Below are positions 1-7,462 of a stretch of DNA of 56,817 bases, piece after piece. The notes below the pieces were generated by a model. That model had not been told where the DNA came from, did not search any database, and saw only the letters and a list, made by a program, of their open reading frames with translations. A program made the position numbers and the translations under genes. Each line of letters starts with the position of its first letter. Within the stretch, counting starts at the first letter, position 1. The DNA comes from Candidatus Harrysmithiimonas galli (GTDB lineage Bacteria; Bacillota; Bacilli; CAJFEE01): contig CAJFEE010000028.1 of NCBI GenBank assembly GCA_904373265.1, forward strand, positions 1 through 56,817, given 5' to 3'.

Positions 1-199
1 GTTACTGCCTTTGGTCAGGCGGTTAGTCCTAGAATTGTTCTAAACCGCTCTTATCAAAGGGCGGTTATTTCTTTTTATGTGTTAAACATAAAGAAATGAT
101 TCCTATAATTACTAAGCAAAAATTAAATATTTCTATCCAAGTAACCATAAGGCATCACCCCCTTATTAAAGAGAGTGACTAACCGCCAAAGCAGTAACC
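1..199. repeat. Interrupted inverted repeat enclosing the toxin-like gene
   Basis: Positions 1-28 and 178-199 are reverse complements except for two small insertions in the left arm (shared blocks GTTACTGC, TTTGG and GGCGGTTAGTC). The arms lie just outside the 65-148 gene, so its transcript could pair its 5' leader with its 3' end. A further hairpin, CCGCTC/GGGCGG at 48-64, follows the stop codon. Confidence 0.65.
65..148 (-). CDS. Small hydrophobic peptide, probable type I toxin (holin-like)
   Basis: This 27-residue peptide has one membrane-spanning stretch (FNFCLVIIGIISLCL) and a basic tail (THKKK). Its ATG follows a strong Shine-Dalgarno, AAGGGGGTGATGCCTT. Length, single helix and lysine-rich end match the putative holin-like or TxpA-type toxins of type I toxin-antitoxin systems, which insert in the membrane when the antisense RNA fails. 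The 5' and 3' untranslated parts are complementary (see the repeat 1-28/178-199), as expected for a toxin mRNA kept silent by long-range folding. A second peptide gene lies divergently at 329. The peptide family is inferred from shape, not from a database match. Confidence 0.6.
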   Translation of the reverse strand: MVTWIEIFNFCLVIIGIISLCLTHKKK

Positions 200-272
200 C
201 TAGATTTCTATTCTAGCAACTTATTGCTTTTTTTGTAAATAGAAAAAGCACCCATCACGGAATGCTTAAACA

Positions 273-281
273 TGGTATAAT
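273..281 (+). promoter_or_regulatory. Extended -10 promoter for peptide gene 329
   Basis: TGG followed by TATAAT at 276-281 is an extended -10 (TGnTATAAT). No good -35 is visible. Transcription would start near 288, at the segment that can pair with the 3' end of the peptide mRNA. Confidence 0.5.
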
Positions 282-328
282 ATTTTCGTTGTCCTCTCTA
301 TACCTGGCAACAGGGAGGAGGTGCAATC

Positions 329-412
329 ATGGAATTTCTGTATCTTACAACAATTTCTATCGTGGCAAGTGTAGTATCGTACTACATATGCAAATGGTTG
401 GATAGAAAATAA
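329..412 (+). CDS. Second small hydrophobic peptide, probable type I toxin
   Basis: A 27-residue peptide with one hydrophobic segment (TTISIVASVVSYYIC) and a charged end (KWLDRK). Small proteins ending in YYICKWLD-like motifs are common in Bacillota and are usually left as hypothetical or type I toxin. The leader is highly structured. CCTCTC at 293-298 can pair with GGGAGG at 313-318, hiding the ribosome site. GTTGTCCT at 288-295 is complementary to AGGACAAC at 412-419 just at the stop codon. A terminator follows at 458, and an opposing promoter at 526 could make an antisense RNA across the 3' end. The toxin role is inferred from this architecture. Confidence 0.6.
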   Translation: MEFLYLTTISIVASVVSYYICKWLDRK

Positions 413-457
413 GGACAACCAACCTTTCTTGTTTATACAAATACAAACAAGAAGAAA

Positions 458-489
458 ACCGAGAGCCCTCTACTCTCGGTTTTTTTTTG
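458..489 (+). terminator. Rho-independent terminator of peptide gene 329
   Basis: ACCGAGAG (458-465) pairs with CTCTCGGT (473-480) around a 7-base loop, followed by a run of T to 488. Confidence 0.9.
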
Positions 490-525
490 TGCAATCATGG
501 ATTGCTCCTGTATCCTTCTAAGCAC

Positions 526-534
526 ATTATAACA
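526..534 (-). promoter_or_regulatory. Possible antisense-RNA promoter opposing peptide gene 329
   Basis: On the minus strand TATAAT (plus 526-531) is preceded by TGT, an extended -10 of the same type as at 273. Transcripts would run leftward through the terminator and the 3' end of the peptide gene, the position of the antitoxin RNA in txpA/ratA-like loci. The -35 is poor. Confidence 0.4.
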
Positions 535-1348
535 TATGTGCTCAACAAAAGTATATGCATTTTATCATTTTTGTATGTGCATGTTACGCTATTTACAGGT
601 GCTTTGTATTTGTATTTTCAATAAATGCTTTTATTTCTTTAATATCGTGTGATATCCTAGAATACCGAAAATTATTCCATAGCAAAGCAGTCACAAAGAC
701 ATTAACCATTACCAGCATGGTTAGTTAAATACTACAACCAAAAAGCAACGTGTCAACTTCTCACAGATGCTACAAGAAACACCAATAGAAAGGCTGGACT
801 TGAATTAATAAAAACAGGAAATGTCTTTCCTATTTGTTCTCTAAAAGAGTTTTTTATGAAAAAACTGAAAGATACTTTTATCCTACATTATTGATTTACG
901 AACCTAACCAAAAAATTCCAGTAGTTTTTTCAGACTTGAATCTACCTATAATCTAGATTTTTCTCAATTTTTATAAAATCCCTTAAAACAGTAACTCAAT
1001 ATAGGTGATACAAAACTATATATAATACAACTGTTATTCCTATTCATGTTTTATACTTGAAACAAGATTGAATATGGATAAATAAAATTTTGAAAACAGT
1101 TTTTTCTTCCCCACTACTATTCGTACAGAAAAACAAGCATCATCAGCTTCACAAGATTGAAAAGAAAAAATGAACACGACCCATTTGAACCAATACATAT
1201 AGCCCAACAGCAAATGTAACAAAAATCCGGTTTACTCAAGCTGACAAATACTATCTATTGTAATCACAATTCAAAAATATCAATAATTATTGTTGATGAG
1301 CATGCAAAACACATTAAAAAACCTTGATACGCTAGGATTCTTTTTGTT
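535..1348. other. Decayed DNA between toxin-like locus and sigK fragment
   Basis: No complete gene is visible. Plus-strand positions 706-894 form an open frame of 62 codons without a usable start codon, ending in LKEFFMKKLKDTFILHY. That is long for DNA this AT-rich and may be a gene remnant. The rest shows nothing I can support. Confidence 0.35.
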
Positions 1349-1744
1349 GTGACTCTTGTAATCGAGAATGAAATTCTTATGCATATTCGTTCATTAAAAA
1401 AAGTAAAAAAAGATGTTTCATTGCATGATTCAATTGGGCAAGATAAGGAAGGCAATGAAATTTCTTTGATTGACATTTTAAAAGCAGAAGAAGTAGATAT
1501 TGTAGAAGTATTACATACCCATAATGAAATTTCTAAAATTGAAAAATATATTTATATCTTAGATAAGAGAGAACGTGAGGTGATTATTTCAAGGTTTGGG
1601 CTCGGAAATGAAAAGGAAATGACACAAAGAGAAATCGCAAAAAAACTCGGTATTTCTCGCAGTTACGTATCAAGAATCGAAAAGCGTGCCTTAATGAAAA
1701 TGTATCATGAATTTGTTAAAGAAAATAGTGAACAGTCCCTTTAA
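1349..1744 (+). CDS. sigK: RNA polymerase sporulation sigma factor SigK, C-terminal part only
   Basis: SigK directs late gene expression in the mother cell during sporulation. The open frame (131 codons from GTG 1349) begins inside sigma region 2 to 3 at [14 protein letters not shown]. It continues through [15 protein letters not shown] and ends with an intact region 4 helix-turn-helix ([20 protein letters not shown]) that contacts the -35 element. The N-terminal half, with core-binding and -10-recognition regions and any pro-sequence, is missing. The GTG has no Shine-Dalgarno, as expected for a fragment not translated alone. The break point matches the skin junction of B. subtilis, where this half is spoIIIC. 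A functional gene would form only after excision of the DNA to the left. Confidence 0.85.
   Translation: MTLVIENEILMHIRSLKKVKKDVSLHDSIGQDKEGNEISLIDILKAEEVDIVEVLHTHNEISKIEKYIYILDKREREVIISRFGLGNEKEMTQREIAKKLGISRSYVSRIEKRALMKMYHEFVKENSEQSL
1367..1371 (+). other. AATGA, candidate recombination core in sigK
   Basis: AATGA falls in the codons for Asn-Glu of IENEILM. From memory, this 5-bp word is the crossover core at the B. subtilis sigK/skin junction. It is very short, so its presence supports but does not prove site-specific joining. Confidence 0.35.
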
Positions 1745-2201
1745 ATGATTTGTCATTTAAACAGGAAATAAGCAAAACCATCTATAATTATAAGTGCGTC
1801 GTTCTGTAGCTGTATGCCTTTGTTACTGATCGTCTCTAAAAGTCACAACGGAAAAATTTGTCATTTGCTCTATCCTTTTTGAAACAAATCTTAAAACTTT
1901 ATATTTTTTTCTGTTGCTCTTTTTTAACTGTTTTTCTGTAAATGAATTTAGATATTCCAGAAAAACTCAATGGTTCTTCCACTGTATCCTCTTAGATTGA
2001 GTTACTGTATCTATTTCTCCTATTTTCTTTTGATTTCTTTTCATTAATATCTATATCATAAATTTGTACGCCAAAAATGTCGCTTTCCATCGCTATATTT
2101 TAAACTCACATGTTGATCAAATGGCGGCAAACAACTTTTTGCACGATACACTTCCAAAACTGTAAGCTCAATCCTAGAACTTTCTTCTTCACAATAAAAG
2201 A
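1745..2201. other. Intergenic, possibly decayed minus-strand gene
   Basis: No complete gene. On the minus strand short coding-like pieces in shifting frames (for example SDIFGVQIYDIDINEKKSKE near 2070) suggest an eroded gene. I cannot assign a family. Confidence 0.2.
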
Positions 2202-2242
2202 AAAATGGGATACTGTACAATCAAATACAAATATCCCATTTT
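2202..2242 (-). terminator. Terminator downstream of the YrhC-like gene
   Basis: AAAATGGGATA (2202-2212) pairs with TATCCCATTTT (2232-2242). The A and T flanks make it work in either direction. It lies 8 bp past the stop codon of the minus-strand gene at 2250. Confidence 0.75.
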
Positions 2243-2249
2243 TTATTTT

Positions 2250-2471
2250 CTATATCTCATCCAATTGCTCCTGAATTTTCCTTGTTTTATGGAAAAAAAT
2301 CAATGATGTTGTAATAGACAAAATAGCTGTCAACATGTAAGCAGTAACTTGCTCTACCGATTGATTTGAACCATTCAGAAAAACACCAATAAAAAAGAAA
2401 ATACTTAAGTAAAATAATATCTTACTAAAACACATATAATCCAGCAGTTTCTCTTGTAATTTTTGTTCCAT
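2250..2471 (-). CDS. Small two-helix membrane protein, YrhC-like
   Basis: The protein has 73 residues from the ATG at 2471, which has a GGAGAAGAG ribosome site; the frame is open further upstream but that part has no start signal. A short charged N-terminus (EQKLQEKLLDYM) is followed by two membrane helices (about residues 17-34 and 43-61) and a charged tail (RKIQEQLDE). Size, topology and the LQEKLLDY / QEQLDE ends resemble the YrhC family of unknown function. In B. subtilis yrhC lies near greA, consistent with the conserved order of this block. I hold the family name at moderate confidence only. Confidence 0.55.
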   Translation of the reverse strand: MEQKLQEKLLDYMCFSKILFYLSIFFFIGVFLNGSNQSVEQVTAYMLTAILSITTSLIFFHKTRKIQEQLDEI

Positions 2472-2751
2472 ATCTCTTCTCCATTTAATTATCTTTTGAT
2501 TCGATATATATATAATACTAGCACACTTGCAATCAAAAACGAATGGCAATATATGGAAAAAAGCAGTTATTAGATTTCTGAATTTAAAATTTGGAAAGGG
2601 CAAATATTCTATAACTTTCTATTAAAATACATTGGATTTATATATACTGTTTTTTGATTCAGCAATGCAACAAAATATAGCTTTCTGTTTTAAATCATAT
2701 AAGTGGAACATATGAGTCAACAGAAATCAAAAGTATTTTCCTTTATCAAAT
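2472..2751. other. Intergenic spacer
   Basis: AT-rich; I see no gene, RNA motif or repeat beyond the greA terminator that follows at 2752-2808. Confidence 0.5.
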
Positions 2752-2808
2752 AAAAAAGTCCTCAAATCCACCTATTTCTCTTTATAAAATAAGTAAAACT
2801 TGAGAACT
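2752..2808 (-). terminator. Probable terminator after greA
   Basis: On the minus strand AGTTCTCAA (plus 2800-2808) pairs with TTGAGGACT (plus 2757-2765) with one G-U pair, followed by TTTTTT. The loop is long, about 34 bases, so strength is uncertain. Confidence 0.55.
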
Positions 2809-2864
2809 AAACTTATTCTGACAAAGTTGCCTTATCAATTGGCATGGTCGTGTTCTAAACTTTC

Positions 2865-3338
2865 CTATTCAACTGCAATAATTTTCACAAGCATATCACC
2901 CGCTGGTGTTTGAATCATTACTTCATCATCTATAGATTTTCCAAGTAGTCCTTTGGCAATCGGCGATTCATTGGAAATTTTTCCTTCAAACGGATCAGCT
3001 TCAGCACTTCCGACAATCGTATAACTTTCTTTCTCACCGTCTGGCAATTCAATAAACGTAACCGTTCTTCCGATGGTTACTTCTGAACCTCCATCGGATT
3101 CCTCAATAATTTCTGCATTACGGATCATATTTTCCAAAGTTGTAATCCGTCCTTCAACAAAAGCTTGCTCATCTTTCGCTGCATCATATTCAGAATTCTC
3201 AGAAAGATCTCCAAAGCTGCGGGCAATTTTAATCCGCTCAACAACTTCTTTTCTACGAACTGTTTTAAAATGCTCCAATTCCTGTTCCAGCTTTTCCTTA
3301 CCTGCCTGAGTCATAGGAAATTTTTTTTCTGATATCAT
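2865..3338 (-). CDS. greA: Transcription elongation factor GreA
   Basis: GreA enters the secondary channel of RNA polymerase and stimulates cleavage of backtracked RNA. At 157 residues it has the family's normal length. The N-terminal coiled coil carries [33 protein letters not shown] (with the acidic tip DLSENSEY) and IARSFG. The C-terminal FKBP-like domain includes [20 protein letters not shown]. Start ATG at 3338 follows GGAGAGAAGTAA. It is the last gene of the conserved alaS-to-greA run, 145 bp after trhP2, as in B. subtilis, where udk lies between the two; udk is absent here. Confidence 0.97.
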   Translation of the reverse strand: MISEKKFPMTQAGKEKLEQELEHFKTVRRKEVVERIKIARSFGDLSENSEYDAAKDEQAFVEGRITTLENMIRNAEIIEESDGGSEVTIGRTVTFIELPDGEKESYTIVGSAEADPFEGKISNESPIAKGLLGKSIDDEVMIQTPAGDMLVKIIAVE

Positions 3339-3483
3339 TTACTTCTCTCCTAACCATTTCATATTGTTCAGTCTTATACCCGTCACTGTATTTTTTATTT
3401 ATTTATACTTAAGTTATGAACATATAACATATAGTATAACGCAATACAAAAAAATAATAAATTATTTTTTACAAATCATGTAT

Positions 3484-4740
3484 TTATTTCTTTTTACGCA
3501 TCATATTATTCGAATAAACTGGTGCTTTGACATGAATTTTTACAATTTGAAGTGGGTGTCTTGCTGCATCTAAGCTTTCCCCTGTTTCAGCATCAAAAAT
3601 TTCTCCAATCGTTTGCATAAACGATTCAATTTCTGGACCGAAAAATTCTATCGTATCACCTGGCTTAAAATGATTACGTTGTTGAATGGTTGCAACTTGT
3701 GTTTCCTTATCATAATCCAACACAAGGCCAGCAAATTCATAAGTTGTACGTTTTTCATGCACTCCATACATTTGTTCCTGATAGCCTGGAACACCTTCAA
3801 AAAATGCAGGAGCAGTATCTCGATTTGCACATTTGTCTAATTCTTCAACCCATTTTTGTTCTAAAACAAAGGTTTCGGGATTTTCACAATATGCATCAAT
3901 GACTTTACGATACACTGAAACAACTGTTCCTACATAATGAAGTGATTTCATTCGTCCTTCAATTTTCAGACTGTCTACACCAATATCAATTATTTTCGGA
4001 ATGGATGCCAATAAATTCAAATCCTTTGGACTCATGGCAAAAGCTTCATTCGATCCATCATACATTGGAATCCATTCTTCCCCCTTTCTTTGCACCAAAT
4101 CATAATCCCATCGGCACGATTGACAGCAGCCACCTCGATTAGAATCACGTGCGGTCATATGATTGCTGAGCATGCAACGTCCAGAATACGCAATGCACAT
4201 CGCACCATGAATAAATGTTTCAATTTCAATATCCACATGTGCTTTGATTTCCTGAATTTCTTGTGCACTCGTTTCTCGTGCCAACACAACACGGTCAATC
4301 CCTTCTTGTTTCCAAAATTGTACAGCCATATAATTGCTTAAAGACTGCTGTGTACTTAAATGGATCTCAAGCTTTGGAGCGACTTGCTTACATGTTTCAA
4401 TAATATATGGATCAGCAACAATAATTCCTGTTACACCTGCTTTTTCAATAGCCTGCAAATATTGTACAAGCCCTGACATATTTTCATTATGTGCATATAT
4501 ATTTGTAGTCACATATATTTTCACTTGAAACGGCTTAGCAAACTTCACAGCCTCTGCCATTTCCTCAATTGTAAAATTATCCGCACTACTTCGCAAACCA
4601 AATTCCTGTCCTCCAATAAAAACCGCGTCTGCTCCATACAATACAGCAATTTTTAATTTATCTAAATTCCCCGCTGGTGCAAGTAATTCTGGCTTTTTTA
4701 ATTTTCCTTTTTTTAATCTTTTCTCTACAATCGAAATCAT
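3484..4740 (-). CDS. trhP2: tRNA uridine-34 hydroxylation protein TrhP2 (peptidase U32 family)
   Basis: This U32-family protein (418 residues) works with TrhP1 in prephenate-dependent 5-hydroxylation of the wobble uridine of tRNAs, the first step to 5-methoxyuridine. The N-terminal half is a TIM-barrel-like domain starting KPELLAPAGNLDKLK. The U32 signature follows: ETFIHGAMCIAYSGRCMLSN, then NRGGCCQSCRW, whose cysteines are candidates for an iron-sulfur cluster. The C-terminal part carries the usual beta-barrel. Start ATG 4740 has AGGAGG 4 bp upstream, overlapping the trhP1 stop, so the two are probably translationally coupled. Older annotations call such proteins collagenase-like proteases; protease activity is not expected. 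B. subtilis homologue: YrrO. Confidence 0.93.
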   Translation of the reverse strand: MISIVEKRLKKGKLKKPELLAPAGNLDKLKIAVLYGADAVFIGGQEFGLRSSADNFTIEEMAEAVKFAKPFQVKIYVTTNIYAHNENMSGLVQYLQAIEKAGVTGIIVADPYIIETCKQVAPKLEIHLSTQQSLSNYMAVQFWKQEGIDRVVLARETSAQEIQEIKAHVDIEIETFIHGAMCIAYSGRCMLSNHMTARDSNRGGCCQSCRWDYDLVQRKGEEWIPMYDGSNEAFAMSPKDLNLLASIPKIIDIGVDSLKIEGRMKSLHYVGTVVSVYRKVIDAYCENPETFVLEQKWVEELDKCANRDTAPAFFEGVPGYQEQMYGVHEKRTTYEFAGLVLDYDKETQVATIQQRNHFKPGDTIEFFGPEIESFMQTIGEIFDAETGESLDAARHPLQIVKIHVKAPVYSNNMMRKKK

Positions 4741-4748
4741 AACGCCTC

Positions 4749-5672
4749 CTAATATACCGTTTCTTTATAAAAGAATCCTTGATCCAACTCACGTTCCCTC
4801 GGTTGAATTTTTTTCACTTGGTTCAAAAATTCATTTCTTTTCTGTGCATAGGCATCATAATCTTCTGCCAATAAATCAATTGCTTCACGGTAAAGTCCAG
4901 TAATCTCTGTTGCATATGCTTCCGACTGAAACATAAAATTCAAAAAAAAGGCATCAATCTTTGCATCAAAAAGCATATCCAAATCATCAATCATACATAA
5001 ATCCTTTGGGCTTAGCATATAAGTACCCAGCTCATCTTGATAAATCGGATAATTCGCTCCACGTTCACGATCCAGCAAATACATTCGATCCTGGTATTGA
5101 CTCAAAAACATCTCTGTTTTACCTTGATATTGATAATAGTGATCCAATAAAAGACGTTTAGAGTGAAACATATTTAACATACCGTGTACTTGTACCTGTA
5201 TCTCTACTTTTGCTCTTTTTTTTATTTCCATAATCGCATCCAGCGAAAGCTCTGGTGCTAAAACAGCGCGTATCGCCCCTTTTCTTCCCCAATAATTACA
5301 CGAAAACCAATTTGTAGCAGTCGTTTCAGGACTCCAGTGGAGCGGAAAAGAAGCATTAATTTTTTGATGGAGCATTAAAATTGCAGGATCACCAAATGTC
5401 ACACCATCAATTGAAAATTCCTTTAACAAATGTAAATAGTTCTCCAAAGTTTCCAACTGATCGTTATGATAAATCCCATTTATGGCAATATACAATTTCT
5501 TATGGTATTTTTCTTTTATTTCACATGCTTTTTGTATTTCTTCAATCGAAAAAAAAGCAGGCAAATGTATTCCAATTCCAGCAGTGCCAACTAAAAATGC
5601 ATCTGCTCCTTTTTTACAAAGCTGTTCCATATGTTGAATATGAAAAGGATTTACCAATAATTCCGGATTCAA
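4749..5672 (-). CDS. trhP1: tRNA uridine-34 hydroxylation protein TrhP1 (peptidase U32 family)
   Basis: The partner of TrhP2 (B. subtilis YrrN). It keeps the barrel (NPELLVNPFHIQHMEQL, GADAFLVGT) but lacks the cysteine-rich U32 signature, as the family does; the matching region reads QVHGMLNMFHSKRLLL. I chose the TTG at 5672. AAGGAG sits 9 bp upstream and overlaps the trmR stop codon, and the 307-residue product starts at NPELLV and matches the YrrN length (about 309). The ATG at 5720 would add 16 residues, overlap trmR and lacks a ribosome site. The trmR-trhP1-trhP2 order gives the whole route to 5-methoxyuridine in one operon. Confidence 0.88.
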   Translation of the reverse strand: MNPELLVNPFHIQHMEQLCKKGADAFLVGTAGIGIHLPAFFSIEEIQKACEIKEKYHKKLYIAINGIYHNDQLETLENYLHLLKEFSIDGVTFGDPAILMLHQKINASFPLHWSPETTATNWFSCNYWGRKGAIRAVLAPELSLDAIMEIKKRAKVEIQVQVHGMLNMFHSKRLLLDHYYQYQGKTEMFLSQYQDRMYLLDRERGANYPIYQDELGTYMLSPKDLCMIDDLDMLFDAKIDAFFLNFMFQSEAYATEITGLYREAIDLLAEDYDAYAQKRNEFLNQVKKIQPRERELDQGFFYKETVY

Positions 5673-5685
5673 AATTCCACACTCC

Positions 5686-6330
5686 TTATTTCCTTGTACA
5701 TACTGCCAGTCCGTCTCCAATCGGAATCACAGTCGTATGATAATTTGGATGTTGTACCATCCATTGATGAAAATCTTTAATTTTTCGAACGAGACTACGC
5801 TTTTGTCTCGATAATCCTTCATTCGATACAATATAACCTTTAAACAAAATATTATCAATCACAATAAGTGGATTTTCACTTAAATATGGTTCATATGTTT
5901 CAAAGAATTGACGACTTTTTCCTTTTGCTGCATCAATAAATAGTAAATCTGCATGCAATCCGAGCGGAAGACAATGTGAAATTTCCAGCGCATCCCCTTC
6001 CATAACTCGGATTCGATTTTCAAGCTGGAATTTTTGAATATTACTTTTCGCTTGGAAAACCCTGTCTGCATCTCGCTCAAATGTATAAATATACATTTGT
6101 GGACATACATGTGCTAAGCGAATTGCTGAATAACCAATTGCTGTTCCAATTTCAATCGCACATCGAGGCTGTTGGATTTGTACAATCTGACACAAAAAAT
6201 TTATTCCAACCGGTTCCATAATTGGCACATGATTTTCTTTGGCATATTCAATCAACTCTCCATATACATCTGGTGGGTTAATTGCATTCAAAAATTCTGT
6301 ATATTGTAAAATCTGATCCTGATTCTCCAT
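5686..6330 (-). CDS. trmR: tRNA 5-hydroxyuridine methyltransferase TrmR (O-methyltransferase)
   Basis: TrmR methylates 5-hydroxyuridine at tRNA position 34 with S-adenosylmethionine, giving mo5U. This metal-dependent class I methyltransferase shows motif I AIEIGTAIGYSAIRLA, the acidic residue of YTFERD, and the metal and catalytic motifs LLFIDAAKGK and VIDNILFKG. Length is 214 residues (B. subtilis YrrM: about 217). The ATG at 6330 is preferred because TAGGTGA lies 8 bp upstream; the GTG at 6342 has no ribosome site. It is first of the trmR-trhP1-trhP2 set; a possible terminator hairpin separates it from mltG, so it may be partly independent of the upstream operon. Confidence 0.9.
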   Translation of the reverse strand: MENQDQILQYTEFLNAINPPDVYGELIEYAKENHVPIMEPVGINFLCQIVQIQQPRCAIEIGTAIGYSAIRLAHVCPQMYIYTFERDADRVFQAKSNIQKFQLENRIRVMEGDALEISHCLPLGLHADLLFIDAAKGKSRQFFETYEPYLSENPLIVIDNILFKGYIVSNEGLSRQKRSLVRKIKDFHQWMVQHPNYHTTVIPIGDGLAVCTRK

Positions 6331-6349
6331 ATCCACCTTCACCTACATA

Positions 6350-6401
6350 AAAAATGACAAAAGGGCGGGGATTTTAAACATACATAAAATTTATTCCCGC
6401 C
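6350..6401 (-). terminator. Hairpin between mltG and trmR
   Basis: On the minus strand GGCGGG (plus 6396-6401) pairs with CCCGCC (plus 6364-6369) across a 26-base AT loop, followed by a T-rich stretch reaching toward the trmR start. It may be a terminator or a partial one that lowers trmR expression. Confidence 0.5.
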
Positions 6402-6409
6402 ACAATTTT

Positions 6410-7462
6410 TTAGTTAATATATTTTCCCTTTAGCTCTTTATGATTCGCAAAATCCTCAGAGAAAAAAGTTTCTCCATCTTCATTTGCTAAAAAATAGAAG
6501 TAATTGGTGTCTTCTGGATAAATGGCTGCCTCAATAGAAGATTCTCCTGCATTTGCAATCGGACCAATTGGCAGTCCCCCTTCACGATACGTATTATATG
6601 GCGATTCTGTTTCTAAATCGCTGTATAGAAGCCTATCCTTATGTTGATCCATCGCATAAAAAACAGTCGGGCACGATTGCAAGGACATTGAAACATTCAT
6701 CCGATTATGAAAAACCGATGAAATCTTTTTCCGATCTGCCTTTTTAGTAGCCTCTTCCTCTATCATTGAACTTAAAGTCAGCAATTCATGAAAATTTAAT
6801 CCGATCGATTGGGCTTTCTCAGCATATTTTTCATAAATTTTTTCTGTTTCATCTAACATTGGCTGAATAATTTCATTCAATTCCAGTGTACTCGGATCCT
6901 CATAATAAAAATACGTCGCCGGATACAAATATCCTTCAAGAGCATATCGAGTTCCCTTAGTGAAAATTCCTTTTGTCATTTCTGAAGGATAATCACTTGT
7001 GACTTGCTGAACAAAAGACTCCTCATTCAATGCCTGTAAAATCTCCTCCGGGCTCTTTTTGGTAAATTCGGCGATTCGTGCGGCAATTTCTTTTAATTGC
7101 CAACCTTCTGGAATAGTTATTTTATATTCTGCTGCTTCCAACACTTTACCGCCTTTTAATATTTCCACAATTTCTTCCATTGTCATTGAAGGAGAAAGTT
7201 GATAAGAGCCCGCTTGCAACGTACCTTTATCAATCCATTTCGTATATAATTTAAAAGCAAATGCATTTTGAATCACTTGATTTTTCGCAAGCAAAGTAGC
7301 AATTGCTCCTGTTGTACTTCCCATAGGAATCTCAATAGAAACCAAATCGGTATCATTTGCATTTACTGGATGAAACCAAGATTTCACGTATACTACACCG
7401 CCAGCTGCTCCAATCAGCAAAACAACCACAACCAATAAAGGAATTATTATTTTTTTCTTCAT
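6410..7462 (-). CDS. mltG: Endolytic peptidoglycan transglycosylase MltG
   Basis: MltG cleaves nascent glycan strands in the membrane and sets their length. After a short basic start (MKKKII) comes one membrane helix (about residues 6-27), then a LysM-like region and the YceG domain. The catalytic motif is visible as LSSMIEEEATKKADRKKISS, followed by VFHNRMNVSMSLQSCPTVFY and the end motif GLPIGPIANAGESSIEAA. Length is 350 residues from ATG 7462, close to the family norm; the ATG at 7474 is possible but sits too near its ribosome site. In B. subtilis mltG (yrrL) also lies between yrzB and yrrM. Confidence 0.95.
   Translation of the reverse strand: MKKKIIIPLLVVVVLLIGAAGGVVYVKSWFHPVNANDTDLVSIEIPMGSTTGAIATLLAKNQVIQNAFAFKLYTKWIDKGTLQAGSYQLSPSMTMEEIVEILKGGKVLEAAEYKITIPEGWQLKEIAARIAEFTKKSPEEILQALNEESFVQQVTSDYPSEMTKGIFTKGTRYALEGYLYPATYFYYEDPSTLELNEIIQPMLDETEKIYEKYAEKAQSIGLNFHELLTLSSMIEEEATKKADRKKISSVFHNRMNVSMSLQSCPTVFYAMDQHKDRLLYSDLETESPYNTYREGGLPIGPIANAGESSIEAAIYPEDTNYFYFLANEDGETFFSEDFANHKELKGKYIN

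Larger units (their letters stand above)
1..1371. mobile_element. Putative end of a skin-like sigK-interrupting element
   Basis: The sigK reading frame at 1349 has only the C-terminal half of the protein, and similarity to SigK starts at residues IENEILM. As I recall, the B. subtilis skin element joins sigK at a 5-bp AATGA core in these codons; the same AATGA lies at 1367-1371. DNA to the left has no core gene: it holds two toxin-like peptide genes and decayed sequence. The B. subtilis skin also carries type I toxin genes (txpA/ratA). I infer that the element continues left of the window, with the other sigK half and a recombinase at its far end. Neither is visible here, so a simple truncation of sigK remains possible. 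Confidence 0.4.

Noticed and set aside
1264-1476. Minus-strand frame opposite the sigK fragment
   Set aside because: The plus strand encodes unmistakable SigK region 4 sequence; the opposing frame is a shadow.
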